Positions 1-5,793 of a stretch of 16,202 bases of DNA are shown piece after piece. The DNA lies in NCBI GenBank assembly GCA_027489105.1, contig JAIYAJ010000107.1:1-16202 (forward strand), in the 5' to 3' direction. This stretch comes from Zymomonas sp. GTDB taxonomy: Bacteria > Pseudomonadota > Alphaproteobacteria > Sphingomonadales > Sphingomonadaceae. The notes under the pieces were generated by a model that was not told the DNA's origin, did no database searches, and was given only the letters and a program-made list of their open reading frames with translations. The translations under genes were made by a program, and so were the position numbers. Numbering within the stretch: the stretch's first letter is position 1; each line of letters begins with the position of its first letter.

Positions 1-763
1 CAGCGGCGAGCTTGGGCTGGACGATCGAGACGGCGAGTGCGGTGGTCGGCGCGACGGTCGCTTCGTTAAGAAGCGCCTCATCTGGACCCTTGTTTTCGAT
101 GCGCAGCACGCGGCCCGTCATCTCATCGCCGCGATACTCGGCGATCATCTGGACCTTGAGGTTGCCGACATAGACGGGGCGCAGCGAGCGCTGGCGCATC
201 TCGTAGCCGTCGAGGAGGCGATTGCCGTACATGGCCTGGACGAGATCGACCGCGGCATCCTGCGGCGAGCGTTCGGCGGTCTTCATAGCGGTGCCGCCGT
301 CCGCTGCTTCCGCCTTGGCGATCGCCGGGTTCGAGATGAACACCTGGACCGCATCGGCGCCGGCGACGCGGCACACGAACTTGTAGACGTAGCCGCGCTT
401 GCTGGTCGCGAAAAAGGAGAGCGCAGGTCGGGTGAAGCCTTCCGGCACCGACAGGTAGATATCGCCGCGAACCGGCTCGTTGACGACGCTGAAATCGTCA
501 GTCGGATTGCCCGTGTTGATTTTCGAGACGGAGGAGAACTCGTCTTCGACGAGGCTGATCCGGGTGAGATCCTTGGCAGAGGCATTGCAGGAGACTTGGC
601 CGCCGTCGGACGCCTGAACGGTCTGGTCGGCGGCAAGCGCCGGCCTCGCGACAAGCAACATCGCCGCCCCGATCAGGGCGACACCGAGGATCCGGCTGAG
701 CATGCAGAAGCGCGAGACGAGCGCGGTGCCGATCACAGCGCTGCCGATGGCCAGGGCGTTCAT
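1..763 (-). CDS. traK: TraK, F-type conjugation secretin-like protein (3' end cut off)
   Basis: TraK is the VirB9-like periplasmic component of F-type type IV secretion systems; it forms part of the outer-membrane core with TraB and TraV. Reading leftward from an ATG at 763 gives 254 residues with no stop before the window edge, close to the usual TraK length of about 240 aa, so only a few C-terminal residues are probably missing. The N-terminus is a signal peptide, with a hydrophobic stretch at about residues 25-38 and likely cleavage after ALA near residue 44. The start is supported by a GGAAAGG Shine-Dalgarno sequence and by a 4-bp ATGA overlap with the traE stop, which implies translational coupling. 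An internal ATG at 703 would give a more typical signal peptide but lacks a good ribosome site. Gene order A-L-E-K matches the F tra operon. Confidence 0.87.
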   Translation of the reverse strand, partial: MNALAIGSAVIGTALVSRFCMLSRILGVALIGAAMLLVARPALAADQTVQASDGGQVSCNASAKDLTRISLVEDEFSSVSKINTGNPTDDFSVVNEPVRGDIYLSVPEGFTRPALSFFATSKRGYVYKFVCRVAGADAVQVFISNPAIAKAEAADGGTAMKTAERSPQDAAVDLVQAMYGNRLLDGYEMRQRSLRPVYVGNLKVQMIAEYRGDEMTGRVLRIENKGPDEALLNEATVAPTTALAVSIVQPKLAA

Positions 764-1332
764 GACGTTGCCTTTCCGGTTTTGGGATCAACGACCATCC
801 CGAAGCCGGCGAGCTTCAACGAAACGCCGGTATACTCCCAATCGAACTGGAAGGTGCGGACATCGTTGGAGATGATCTTTTGCCCGACGATGGTGTGGAG
901 CTGTCCGGTGACGGTCGATCGAAGGTTCTTTGGGTCGATCGTCATCGACTGAATCGTGATGAACTGTGCGATGCTGGAGCTACGCTGTTCATCGACAACT
1001 TTTAGAAGGTCGGCTTTGATCTTCCCGTGCGACTTGGCGGACGTAATATCGAGAACCGACTGCATCCAATAGTCGAGATTGCTTGGCGAGCGATCGAGGA
1101 TGAGCACTGCGGTGTCGCGTGTGACCATCTCCAGATACTCGCGCGAAACGCCCGCGCTGCTCAGCAAGAGCGGGGAGCGGAGCACCGGCTGCAGGACAAT
1201 CTCGCGAGGCCGGGTCGCCGACACGAGAAGGAGAAGGGCGATCACGCCGCCTAGCGCGAGGACCGCCATACCGAGCAGATTGCGCTGACGGAGGATCCGC
1301 TGGCTCTGCCCATGCTGATAGGTGAAATCCAT
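760..1332 (-). CDS. traE: TraE, VirB8-like inner-membrane conjugation protein
   Basis: The 190-aa product matches TraE of F-type systems in length and layout. It has a short cytoplasmic N-terminus, one transmembrane helix at about residues 18-40 (NLLGMAVLALGGVIALLLLV) and a periplasmic domain with a VirB8-like role in mating-channel assembly. Recognisable TraE features are the YLEMVTRD segment after the membrane helix and the DPKNLRSTVTGQL segment towards the C-terminus. The ATG at 1332 starts one base after the traL stop (TGA-C-ATG), and the traE stop overlaps the traK start as ATGA, so traL, traE and traK are tightly coupled. The ribosome site is weak (GGTGGG), consistent with coupled translation. 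The gene is intact. Confidence 0.9.
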   Translation of the reverse strand: MDFTYQHGQSQRILRQRNLLGMAVLALGGVIALLLLVSATRPREIVLQPVLRSPLLLSSAGVSREYLEMVTRDTAVLILDRSPSNLDYWMQSVLDITSAKSHGKIKADLLKVVDEQRSSSIAQFITIQSMTIDPKNLRSTVTGQLHTIVGQKIISNDVRTFQFDWEYTGVSLKLAGFGMVVDPKTGKATS

Positions 1333-1333
1333 G

Positions 1334-1621
1334 TCAGCCCACCATCACGCGGAGGTAGGAAGGTGGCGTGGCCCTGACTGACGGAAAACCGCCGGGTAGA
1401 TGCCAGTATGCCAGATGAATTAGCCAAGACGTCGCCTTCCCAGCTTTCGCCTTCCGTAGCGCCCACCAGCCCGCGAATGCCATGGCGATGCCGATGAGGA
1501 TGTGCTGAGAAAGGATCCCCCAAACGAAGGGGATGACCATCGCGAGAAACTCATCCAGCGTCCAAAACCCGATCAGCTCGGGATCATCCAGATGCGAGTG
1601 GGTCACGTACTTGTCTGCCAT
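1334..1621 (-). CDS. traL: TraL, VirB3-like pilus assembly membrane protein
   Basis: This 95-aa protein has the size and character of TraL. The N-terminus is polar and includes HLDDPELIGFWTLDE. It is followed by a hydrophobic hairpin at about residues 25-57 (FLAMVIPFVWGILSQH and ILIGIAMAFAGWW) and a basic C-terminus containing YWHLPGG. TraL is the VirB3-like inner-membrane component associated with the TraC ATPase. I chose the ATG at 1621; a GTG one codon upstream (1624) is also possible. A GAGAAGG ribosome site lies just upstream. The gene follows traA after a 57-bp gap and is coupled to traE. Nothing unusual was seen in it. Confidence 0.88.
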   Translation of the reverse strand: MADKYVTHSHLDDPELIGFWTLDEFLAMVIPFVWGILSQHILIGIAMAFAGWWALRKAKAGKATSWLIHLAYWHLPGGFPSVRATPPSYLRVMVG

Positions 1622-1678
1622 CACGCCACCTTCTCGAAAGGGCTCCGGCGAATCTGCCGAGTTCGCCGGAGCAGACGG

Positions 1679-1993
1679 TCAGATCGTCGCGGTGACGGTC
1701 GAGGTGACGATCGGAATGCCGGTGCCTGCGCCGACACCGACGCCGACGGGGATCGCAACCTGGCTGAGCGAGAAGCGACCCGACGCCAGACCGACGACAC
1801 CACCGGCCAGCGACAGGACGGTGATGATCTTGCCGCCCGAGCCTTCGAGGAAGCCCGTGAACTGGGTCAGGGCGGTGTCGAAGGTGGTGTCGGCGCCGGC
1901 GAACGCCGGACCTGCGAGCATCGCCACGGCGACGGCCGCCGTGGCAACGAGACCTGCGGTCTCGGCGCGGCGGGCGGTGAACAGAGTCTTCAT
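1679..1993 (-). CDS. traA: TraA-like conjugative prepilin
   Basis: This is the first gene of the leftward tra operon and encodes the pilin subunit. The 104-aa precursor starts at ATG 1993, eight bases after a strong AAGGAG ribosome site; a longer upstream reading to 2068 lacks that support. Residues 1-32 are a long leader ending in AGPAFA, so cleavage would release a mature peptide of about 72 aa starting GADTT. The mature part has the two hydrophobic segments of TraA/VirB2-type pilins, at about residues 55-70 and 79-98, joined by a short basic turn (SGRFSLS). It is rich in Gly, Ala, Val and Thr. Family assignment rests on this architecture and on the traL-traE-traK genes that follow; F TraA sequence identity would be low. 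Confidence 0.83.
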   Translation of the reverse strand: MKTLFTARRAETAGLVATAAVAVAMLAGPAFAGADTTFDTALTQFTGFLEGSGGKIITVLSLAGGVVGLASGRFSLSQVAIPVGVGVGAGTGIPIVTSTVTATI

Positions 1994-2143
1994 AAGAAAG
2001 GTCTCCTTGGGTTGAGCGCGGTCAGTGCGCCCAAGCCAAGGTTGGCTCTTCGGGATTCTCCGGAGCAAACAAACTCGACGGAACAGAGTAGGTTTAAGGG
2101 CATTTTAAAGGTTGAAAGCCAGTGGTATGTGATTCGCCGACTC

Positions 2144-2165
2144 CTTGTCCCGCTAATGGGACAAG
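2144..2165. promoter_or_regulatory. Palindromic operator candidate, copy 1
   Basis: A perfect inverted repeat with 8-bp arms, CTTGTCCC and GGGACAAG, and a 6-bp spacer. Its core, GTCCC-N6-GGGAC (2147-2162), recurs at 2200-2215. The position, about 150-170 bp upstream of traA and 190 bp upstream of the 2352 gene, fits a repressor or activator site controlling the divergent transcripts. The binding protein is not known. Confidence 0.55.
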
Positions 2166-2199
2166 TGACGGAAATTACTCCGACATTAAGCGGTTGGAT

Positions 2200-2215
2200 G
2201 TCCCATATTCGGGAC
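2200..2215. promoter_or_regulatory. Palindromic operator candidate, copy 2
   Basis: GTCCC-N6-GGGAC, the same core and spacer length as copy 1. Its centre lies 53 bp from the centre of copy 1, close to five turns of B-DNA, so proteins bound at both would face the same side of the helix. This supports cooperative binding but does not prove it. Confidence 0.5.
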
Positions 2216-2351
2216 GTGTCTCGAGATCGGGCAAAAACCGATTCGATCATCTGCCTCCACAGGCCTATAACCGCCTGTTAACGACAACACCGCTCGGCAG
2301 GGTCTGAGAGGTTGGGACGATCATTCGTCACCAGGGGGCAACGAGGCGTTA

Positions 2352-2813
2352 ATGGAACACGGAAGCCGAGAGTGGAGCTGGAATGTCTCTGAAGGCTATT
2401 TTCGCCTGATAACTGAGTGCATTCGCCTGTTCTCGAATAGCAGGATGGAATTCTCCGGGCTCGCAGAAATCATCGACACACGCTCTGCTAGTGCGAGCGA
2501 GTTGCATAAACTCTATCGACCTGAAGACATGAAGAAGCACCTTGAGATCATCCCCACCGACGGGAGCGTCCCGCTTAAGGTTACGATTCTAGAATCCAGC
2601 TATGACGCCATCGACGATTCTATCCCATCGTTAGAAGAAGTTTTGGGCGACAGCGTTAGTTTTGCGAACGTTATATCTCTTCTCCTTTTTGACCTTGTTG
2701 TAGAAGAGAATAGAACTGAGTTCGTAACGAAGTTTAACTTGTCGATGCTTGACGCGAAAGCGTATAAGGGCGCCGCAAAGCGGGCGGACGGGAAGGTTGT
2801 ACCTATCCGTTAG
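2352..2813 (+). CDS. Hypothetical protein, possible TetR-like HTH regulator
   Basis: I do not recognise this 153-aa protein with certainty. Residues 17-62 follow the shape of a TetR-family DNA-binding domain: a first helix ending in RLF (LITECIRLFSNS), then FSGLAEIIDTR in the position of the EIA helix, then SASELHKLYRPEDMKKHL in the position of the recognition helix and the following SKE segment. The rest is mostly helical, and the whole is shorter than a usual TetR protein (about 190-200 aa). A GAGG ribosome site lies seven bases before the ATG. The gene is visibly richer in A+T than the tra genes and the right-hand genes, which suggests recent acquisition. It points away from the tra operon and sits beside two palindromes, so a role in tra control is a reasonable guess. 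The regulator assignment is weak; that it is a real gene is more secure. Confidence 0.6.
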   Translation: MEHGSREWSWNVSEGYFRLITECIRLFSNSRMEFSGLAEIIDTRSASASELHKLYRPEDMKKHLEIIPTDGSVPLKVTILESSYDAIDDSIPSLEEVLGDSVSFANVISLLLFDLVVEENRTEFVTKFNLSMLDAKAYKGAAKRADGKVVPIR

Positions 2814-2876
2814 CCGGTTCGGCTTCATCCACAGCTCATTTTAGGTTGCAAAATGGGACGCTGAATGGTTACTTTT

Positions 2877-2893
2877 CCCTGTCCTGAACAGGG
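2877..2893. promoter_or_regulatory. Inverted repeat just upstream of the Xre-like gene
   Basis: CCCTGT and ACAGGG arms of 6 bp separated by 5 bp, ending nine bases before the ATG at 2902 and overlapping its ribosome site region. Such a placement suits autorepression by the downstream helix-turn-helix protein. A TGGGAC half site like those near traA lies at 2854-2859. Function is inferred from position only. Confidence 0.35.
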
Positions 2894-2901
2894 GGTTTCG
2901 T

Positions 2902-3429
2902 ATGCAGTTAGTACCCACTGCGGAGCGATCCGCGGACGAGTGCGGCAGCGCAGAAGTCGAGTACGCCGACTTTTTGGGCGCCATTATCAAAGAACGAAGG
3001 CTGAGCTATCGGGATATCGAGGCAGCTTCGGGGCGGAGGCTGACAAAGAGCCGTCTCGGAAGGATCTTCAATGAGGACAGGTCCAAGCGGTCGCCTATCA
3101 AATTGCAGGAGGTTTACGTCCTCCTGAGTGTGCTCCAGGTGGAGTACTACCAAGCCGCCTTGTCGATCGAGTTAATCCGGCAATACCCACAGGCTGAGCA
3201 CGATACGTACACGAATATCGCCATGATGGTCTCGAATGCACTTCGTGGGCTCCCGGAGAGGATATTCGACCTTTTGGCGATGATAGACGGCTTGGAGGCG
3301 TCTGATATTTATCCGACTCACGGTAGGCACATCCAGCAGGTGGTATTGGAGCGGTTGGAACTGGATTATCGTGGATACGCACAAAGGAAAGACGAGCGCA
3401 TCGCGCTCAGAGCCGTATCCAATTTTTGA
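2902..3429 (+). CDS. Xre-like helix-turn-helix protein
   Basis: The 175-aa product carries a probable Cro/C1-type DNA-binding domain at about residues 20-80. A first helix, YADFLGAIIKERRLS, is followed by YRDIEAASGRRLTKSRLGRIFN, which fits the second helix, turn and recognition helix. A segment ending KLQEVYVLLSVLQV then matches the last helices of such domains. The C-terminal half (about 85-175) is helical, of no recognised family, and may dimerise or sense a signal. The ATG follows AGGGGG at a good distance. The gene lies 88 bp after the 2352 gene on the same strand, between the tra control region and the replication origin, so it could regulate either transfer or replication. An inverted repeat overlapping its leader suggests autoregulation. 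There is no sign of truncation. Confidence 0.72.
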   Translation: MQLVPTAERSADECGSAEVEYADFLGAIIKERRLSYRDIEAASGRRLTKSRLGRIFNEDRSKRSPIKLQEVYVLLSVLQVEYYQAALSIELIRQYPQAEHDTYTNIAMMVSNALRGLPERIFDLLAMIDGLEASDIYPTHGRHIQQVVLERLELDYRGYAQRKDERIALRAVSNF

Positions 3430-3532
3430 TTAACCAGGGTCGCAACCCTATCAAGCTCGCGAGATAAGCGTAATTGGCTCCGCGAGCCGGCTGTTGAGCG
3501 AACGCTCCGGTCGCTATTTCCGAAGTCATTGG

Positions 3533-3547
3533 GGACATTATTTGTCC
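3533..3547. repeat. Inverted repeat GGACA-N5-TGTCC
   Basis: Perfect 5-bp arms with a TTATT spacer, 42 bp before the first strong iteron. It belongs to a series of small inverted repeats: AGGGT/ACCCT at 3436-3449, GGCTC/GAGCC at 3476-3488 and GAGCG/CGCTC at 3496-3507. The arms partly resemble the TGTCC part of the operators near traA, but the geometry differs, so I do not claim the same binding protein. Confidence 0.4.
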
Positions 3548-3588
3548 TAATACGCGGCTTGAAAGCCCGAGCGCGAGGCCGCCTCGCA

Positions 3589-3605
3589 ATACCCGAAAGC
3601 ACGAG
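3589..3605 (+). repeat. Iteron 1
   Basis: Exact copy of the 17-bp iteron ATACCCGAAAGCACGAG. The next seven bases (GAATGGC) are also identical to those after iteron 7 at 5621. A degenerate relative (11 of 17 matches) lies 34 bp upstream at 3555-3571. Iterons bind the plasmid initiator protein. Confidence 0.85.
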
Positions 3606-3651
3606 GAATGGCATCCAGGGCAGGCGGGCAACCCAGATCAGGCCGACAGAC

Positions 3652-3669
3652 GAGGTTTTGCGAAACCTC
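3652..3669. repeat. Hairpin GAGGTTT/AAACCTC at the edge of an A/T-rich tract
   Basis: Perfect 7-bp arms around TGCG. It lies directly before the most A/T-rich stretch of the interval (about 3670-3719), which itself contains an ATGCTTT/AAAGCAT inverted repeat (3674-3701). A hairpin followed by easily melted DNA between two iterons would suit a DNA-unwinding element. No clear DnaA box was found. Confidence 0.45.
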
Positions 3670-3719
3670 AGATATGCTTTCTATATTATGCCCTAAAGCA
3701 TTGATAATAAATATTACTC
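3670..3719. other. A/T-rich segment, candidate DNA-unwinding element
   Basis: A 50-bp stretch dominated by A and T (for example AATAAATATTAC) in an otherwise G+C-rich plasmid, lying between iterons 1 and 2. Origins with iterons usually have such a melting region. The role is inferred from composition and position. Confidence 0.45.
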
Positions 3720-3728
3720 TGGGACGCG

Positions 3729-3745
3729 ATGCCCGATAGCACGAG
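3729..3745 (+). repeat. Iteron 2
   Basis: ATGCCCGATAGCACGAG, two mismatches to the consensus ATACCCGAAAGCACGAG. It follows the A/T-rich segment. Confidence 0.75.
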
Positions 3746-3843
3746 GGTTCAGAATGGCTTCCAGGGATCCGGGTCAGGCCCTCGCAGGGGGCTGGTAGAG
3801 GCATCGGCAGCTCTGTTAGCGCCCGAATCGGGAGCTTGCCGCT

Positions 3844-3862
3844 CGTCCCAGCTGCCGGGACG
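3844..3862. promoter_or_regulatory. Palindrome CGTCCC-N7-GGGACG
   Basis: Perfect 6-bp arms; the inner GTCCC/GGGAC halves match the two candidate operators upstream of traA, but with a 7-bp instead of a 6-bp spacer. It ends 30 bp before the four-iteron cluster. It might let the same regulator act on replication, or it might be coincidence. Confidence 0.3.
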
Positions 3863-3892
3863 GTTCAAACGGGGGGCGGCCGCAACCACGCG

Positions 3893-4005
3893 ATACCTGA
3901 AAGCACGAGGATCGCGGTCCACGCGCTACCCGAAAGCACGAGCCGGGATCGACGAGATACCCGAAAGCACGAGCTTTTTCGGCATGAGATACCCGATAGC
4001 ACGAA
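3893..4005 (+). repeat. Cluster of four iterons (iterons 3-6)
   Basis: Four direct copies start at 3893 (ATACCTGAAAGCACGAG), 3926 (CTACCCGAAAGCACGAG), 3957 (exact consensus) and 3989 (ATACCCGATAGCACGAA). Start-to-start spacings are 33, 31 and 32 bp, about three helix turns, so bound initiators would line up on one face of the DNA. The cluster is 270 bp upstream of the repC start. All carry the CCGA(A/T)AGCACGA core except for one C-to-T change in the first. This is the clearest evidence for an iteron-controlled origin. Confidence 0.9.
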
Positions 4006-4124
4006 CCAAGAGCGCAGACCGGCCACAGACTCGGTGTCTATCGTTATCGAGAGCCTGGGAGGCGGTCCGAAATGACCAACTTCAGAGGCTGATGGAAACC
4101 AGGAGACCCGAGCAGAGCGAAACC

Positions 4125-4141
4125 AACGGCCAAGGGCCGTT
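4125..4141. ncRNA. Hairpin upstream of repC, possible antisense-RNA terminator
   Basis: Perfect 7-bp stem AACGGCC/GGCCGTT with a 3-nt loop, 134 bp before the repC ATG. A second perfect inverted repeat, TCTGAAG/CTTCAGA with an 18-nt loop, follows at 4155-4186. In repABC plasmids a small counter-transcribed RNA is made just upstream of repC and controls its translation; paired stem-loops at this place fit that plan. Only weak T runs follow the stem on the minus strand and I found no clear minus-strand promoter, so this is a candidate only. Confidence 0.3.
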
Positions 4142-4275
4142 AAGGTTAGATCGATCTGAAGGCGCTGAAACAAGCTAGTCTTCAGACACCGCGAACAAAC
4201 GAACGCAGGTTGCGCCAATCTTTGCGCCACGGCTTTCGTTTGCCTGCACGGGCTCCGCTACTGGAGAACCGAACG

Positions 4276-5616
4276 ATGGCTCGTGCCGTAAACCCTGGAA
4301 GGGGCCTGCGCAAGTTTGACCAAGCTTCCGCAATGGCGGACGCATACAGCGAGCAGTTCGATAGCCTTGGGATGGATGTGTCGCCTGGAAAGGTGCTGCT
4401 CGCTCTCAAGCGATCCGCTAGCTACCAGCGGTTTCCACTTCGGGTCATCACATTGATCGACCTGCTTTTTTCCTGGACGAAGCCGCAGGACTGGCAATTG
4501 GGCGGCACACCAATCGTATGGCCTAGCAACGCGCTCCTGGCAGACAAGCTGGGGATCGGTGTCCGGCAGGTCCAGAACATCCTCAAGCAAGCGCAGCAGC
4601 TCGGCCTGATCACTTTCCGCGACAGTCCGAACGGGCACCGCGGCGGCCAGCGCGACCCGAATGGCCGTCTACGGTGGGCCTACGGCATCGTGTTGGCGCC
4701 GATTGGCGCGCGTTATCAGGAGTTTGTGCGGGTCGCCGAGGAGGGCGCAGCGAAAGCCCAGGAGATCGGCCTGCTCAAGCGCCGACTAACGGCCTGCCGG
4801 CGCAAGATGCGCGAGCTTGTCCAGACGGTCATCGACAATGCTCTCCCTGACGAGGAAGCCACCAGAGAGCTCGCGTTGGTGCACATGGCCACCGCACAGC
4901 TCAAGGGCTCTACGGATCTCGAGCTTTTGCGATCCTGTGTGGAGCAAATGGAGGATCGAGAGAGGGGCCTCAATTCGAAGGTGCGAGAAGCGCTGGAGAA
5001 GTCCGGTTCGAGCCTTTCAGGAGTCCAGAAAATTACATCCAAGCATGAAGCTGACTGCGCCCACATACTAACTACAAACCAACTCCAAACTGCTAAAGCA
5101 GTTACAAGTAGTTGCTCAGCGATGAGCAGTAGCCGTGGGAGCGTCACCCCGTCAGCTGGACTGGCGACCGATGTGGAGGCTGACCTCGAAACCCATGGCG
5201 TCACGCCGTCCTTCCTGGCTGAGGTTGCGCCGGACCTTTGTGCTGACCTGTTGGGCGGAGATCGTCCGTGGGGTGTCGTCGTCTCGACGGCCGAGCGGCT
5301 GACCTCCCAGCACCAAATTTCGCTCCACGCGTGGCGCGAGGCGTGCAGGGTGATGGGTCCGAAAGGTGCAGCAGCATCGGTGATTGCGACGGTTCAGAAG
5401 TTTAGATCAGGTGAGGTTCGAAAGCCCGGGGCTTATCTGCGCGGAATGAGTGGCAAAGCAGCTCGGGGAGAGCTTCATCTCGGTCGAACGATGCACGGCT
5501 TGAAAGATCTGAACCGCGAAGGCGCCGTGAGAACGCTTACCGGCTCCCCGGCTGCTCTATCCATCGGCGCTATCCTGCGTGGCCGGGCTGGATCGGGGAT
5601 ATCAGGGCAGAAGTGA
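4276..5616 (+). CDS. repC: RepC-family plasmid replication initiator
   Basis: The 446-aa product is a RepC-type initiator, the family that replicates repABC plasmids of alphaproteobacteria. Hallmarks seen are KPQDW at about 69-73, IVWPSNALLADKLG (80-93) leading into a winged-helix DNA-binding region with VRQVQNILKQAQQLGLI (96-112), and RDSPNG at 115-120. The C-terminal domain holds AWREACRVMGP (353-363) and KPGAYLRGM followed by GELHLG. The middle (about 250-310) is a low-complexity linker whose DNA is A/T-rich. I chose ATG 4276 because GGAG lies nine bases upstream; a TTG at 4210 would add 22 unsupported residues. No repA/repB partition genes precede it, unlike a standard repABC operon. Iterons lie upstream and immediately after the stop. 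Confidence 0.88.
   Translation: MARAVNPGRGLRKFDQASAMADAYSEQFDSLGMDVSPGKVLLALKRSASYQRFPLRVITLIDLLFSWTKPQDWQLGGTPIVWPSNALLADKLGIGVRQVQNILKQAQQLGLITFRDSPNGHRGGQRDPNGRLRWAYGIVLAPIGARYQEFVRVAEEGAAKAQEIGLLKRRLTACRRKMRELVQTVIDNALPDEEATRELALVHMATAQLKGSTDLELLRSCVEQMEDRERGLNSKVREALEKSGSSLSGVQKITSKHEADCAHILTTNQLQTAKAVTSSCSAMSSSRGSVTPSAGLATDVEADLETHGVTPSFLAEVAPDLCADLLGGDRPWGVVVSTAERLTSQHQISLHAWREACRVMGPKGAAASVIATVQKFRSGEVRKPGAYLRGMSGKAARGELHLGRTMHGLKDLNREGAVRTLTGSPAALSIGAILRGRAGSGISGQK
5088..5127. other. Inverted repeats in the A/T-rich middle of repC
   Basis: AACTGCT and AGCAGTT (5088-5103, 2-bp spacer) and GCTCA/TGAGC (5114-5127) lie at the end of a visibly A/T-rich stretch of repC (about 5020-5110) that encodes the linker between its two domains. 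In repABC plasmids the replication origin maps to an A/T-rich segment inside repC. This segment is in the matching place. Whether it works as an origin here, next to an iteron origin, is unknown. Confidence 0.35.
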
Positions 5617-5620
5617 CGAG

Positions 5621-5637
5621 ATACCCGAAAGCACGAG
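5621..5637 (+). repeat. Iteron 7
   Basis: Exact consensus copy starting four bases after the repC stop codon. With the inverted iteron 8 it frames the 177-bp gap between repC and the RPA gene, where the RPA promoter probably lies. Initiator binding here could repress the RPA gene. Confidence 0.85.
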
Positions 5638-5705
5638 GAATGGCGCCAAACGATAGAGGTTTGCCGCCGTCAGCATGGGGTAACAGGCCAGAAGGTGAAC
5701 AAAAG

Positions 5706-5722
5706 CTCGTGCTATCGGGTAT
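5706..5722 (-). repeat. Iteron 8 (inverted)
   Basis: On the minus strand it reads ATACCCGATAGCACGAG, one mismatch to the consensus. It is the only copy in opposite orientation, facing iteron 7 across 68 bp. In iteron plasmids, an inverted iteron pair in front of a rep gene commonly serves as the autorepression operator for initiator dimers. The next four bases, CTTT, match those after iteron 5. Confidence 0.8.
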
Positions 5723-5793
5723 CGCGTGGCCGACGGGGCTGACCATTCTGATCAGATCGCATATCCTACATTCGCGCGAATCCGAGGACCAGG

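Larger units (their letters stand above)
1994..2351. promoter_or_regulatory. Control region between traA (leftward) and the 2352 gene (rightward)
   Basis: This 358-bp stretch without a gene separates the divergent tra operon and the putative regulator genes. It is less G+C-rich than the surrounding genes. It holds two GTCCC-N6-GGGAC palindromes (listed separately), a further single TGGGAC half site at 2313-2318, and an ACAGGC/GCCTGT inverted repeat (2259-2264 with 2273-2278) around TATAAC at 2266-2271. TATAAC could be a rightward -10 box with a poor -35 (TTCGAT at 2242-2247). I could not fix a convincing leftward promoter for traA by eye. No oriT nick site was recognised. Confidence 0.55.
3430..4275. 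other. Non-coding origin region upstream of repC
   Basis: This 846-bp interval has no convincing gene. From left to right it holds a run of short inverted repeats (3436-3449, 3476-3488, 3496-3507, 3533-3547), the first strong iteron (3589), a GAGGTTT/AAACCTC hairpin (3652-3669), an A/T-rich segment (about 3670-3719), an iteron (3729), a CGTCCC-N7-GGGACG palindrome (3844-3862), a cluster of four iterons (3893-4005), and two stem-loops close to repC (4125-4141, 4155-4186). The combination of iterons, A/T-rich DNA and a following initiator gene marks it as a plasmid replication origin. Open frames crossing the iterons are artefacts of the repeats. Confidence 0.75.

Noticed and set aside
1502..2281. 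Long plus-strand open frame opposite traL and traA
   Set aside because: It is antisense to two well-supported tra genes and its protein is low in hydrophobic residues and rich in Arg, Gly and Asp, as expected of a shadow frame in G+C-rich DNA.
3589..4005. Regular short repeats that could suggest a CRISPR array
   Set aside because: Repeats are 17 bp, spacing is about 32 bp start to start with short related gaps, copies occur on both sides of repC and no cas genes are present; they are iterons.
3729..4178. Plus-strand open frame across the iteron cluster
   Set aside because: Its product shows a repeated YPKAR/YLKAR pattern that only reflects translated iterons, and it has no supported start.
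4210..4275. TTG start extending RepC by 22 residues
   Set aside because: The ATG at 4276 has a properly spaced GGAG, and the extra residues do not look like a RepC N-terminus.
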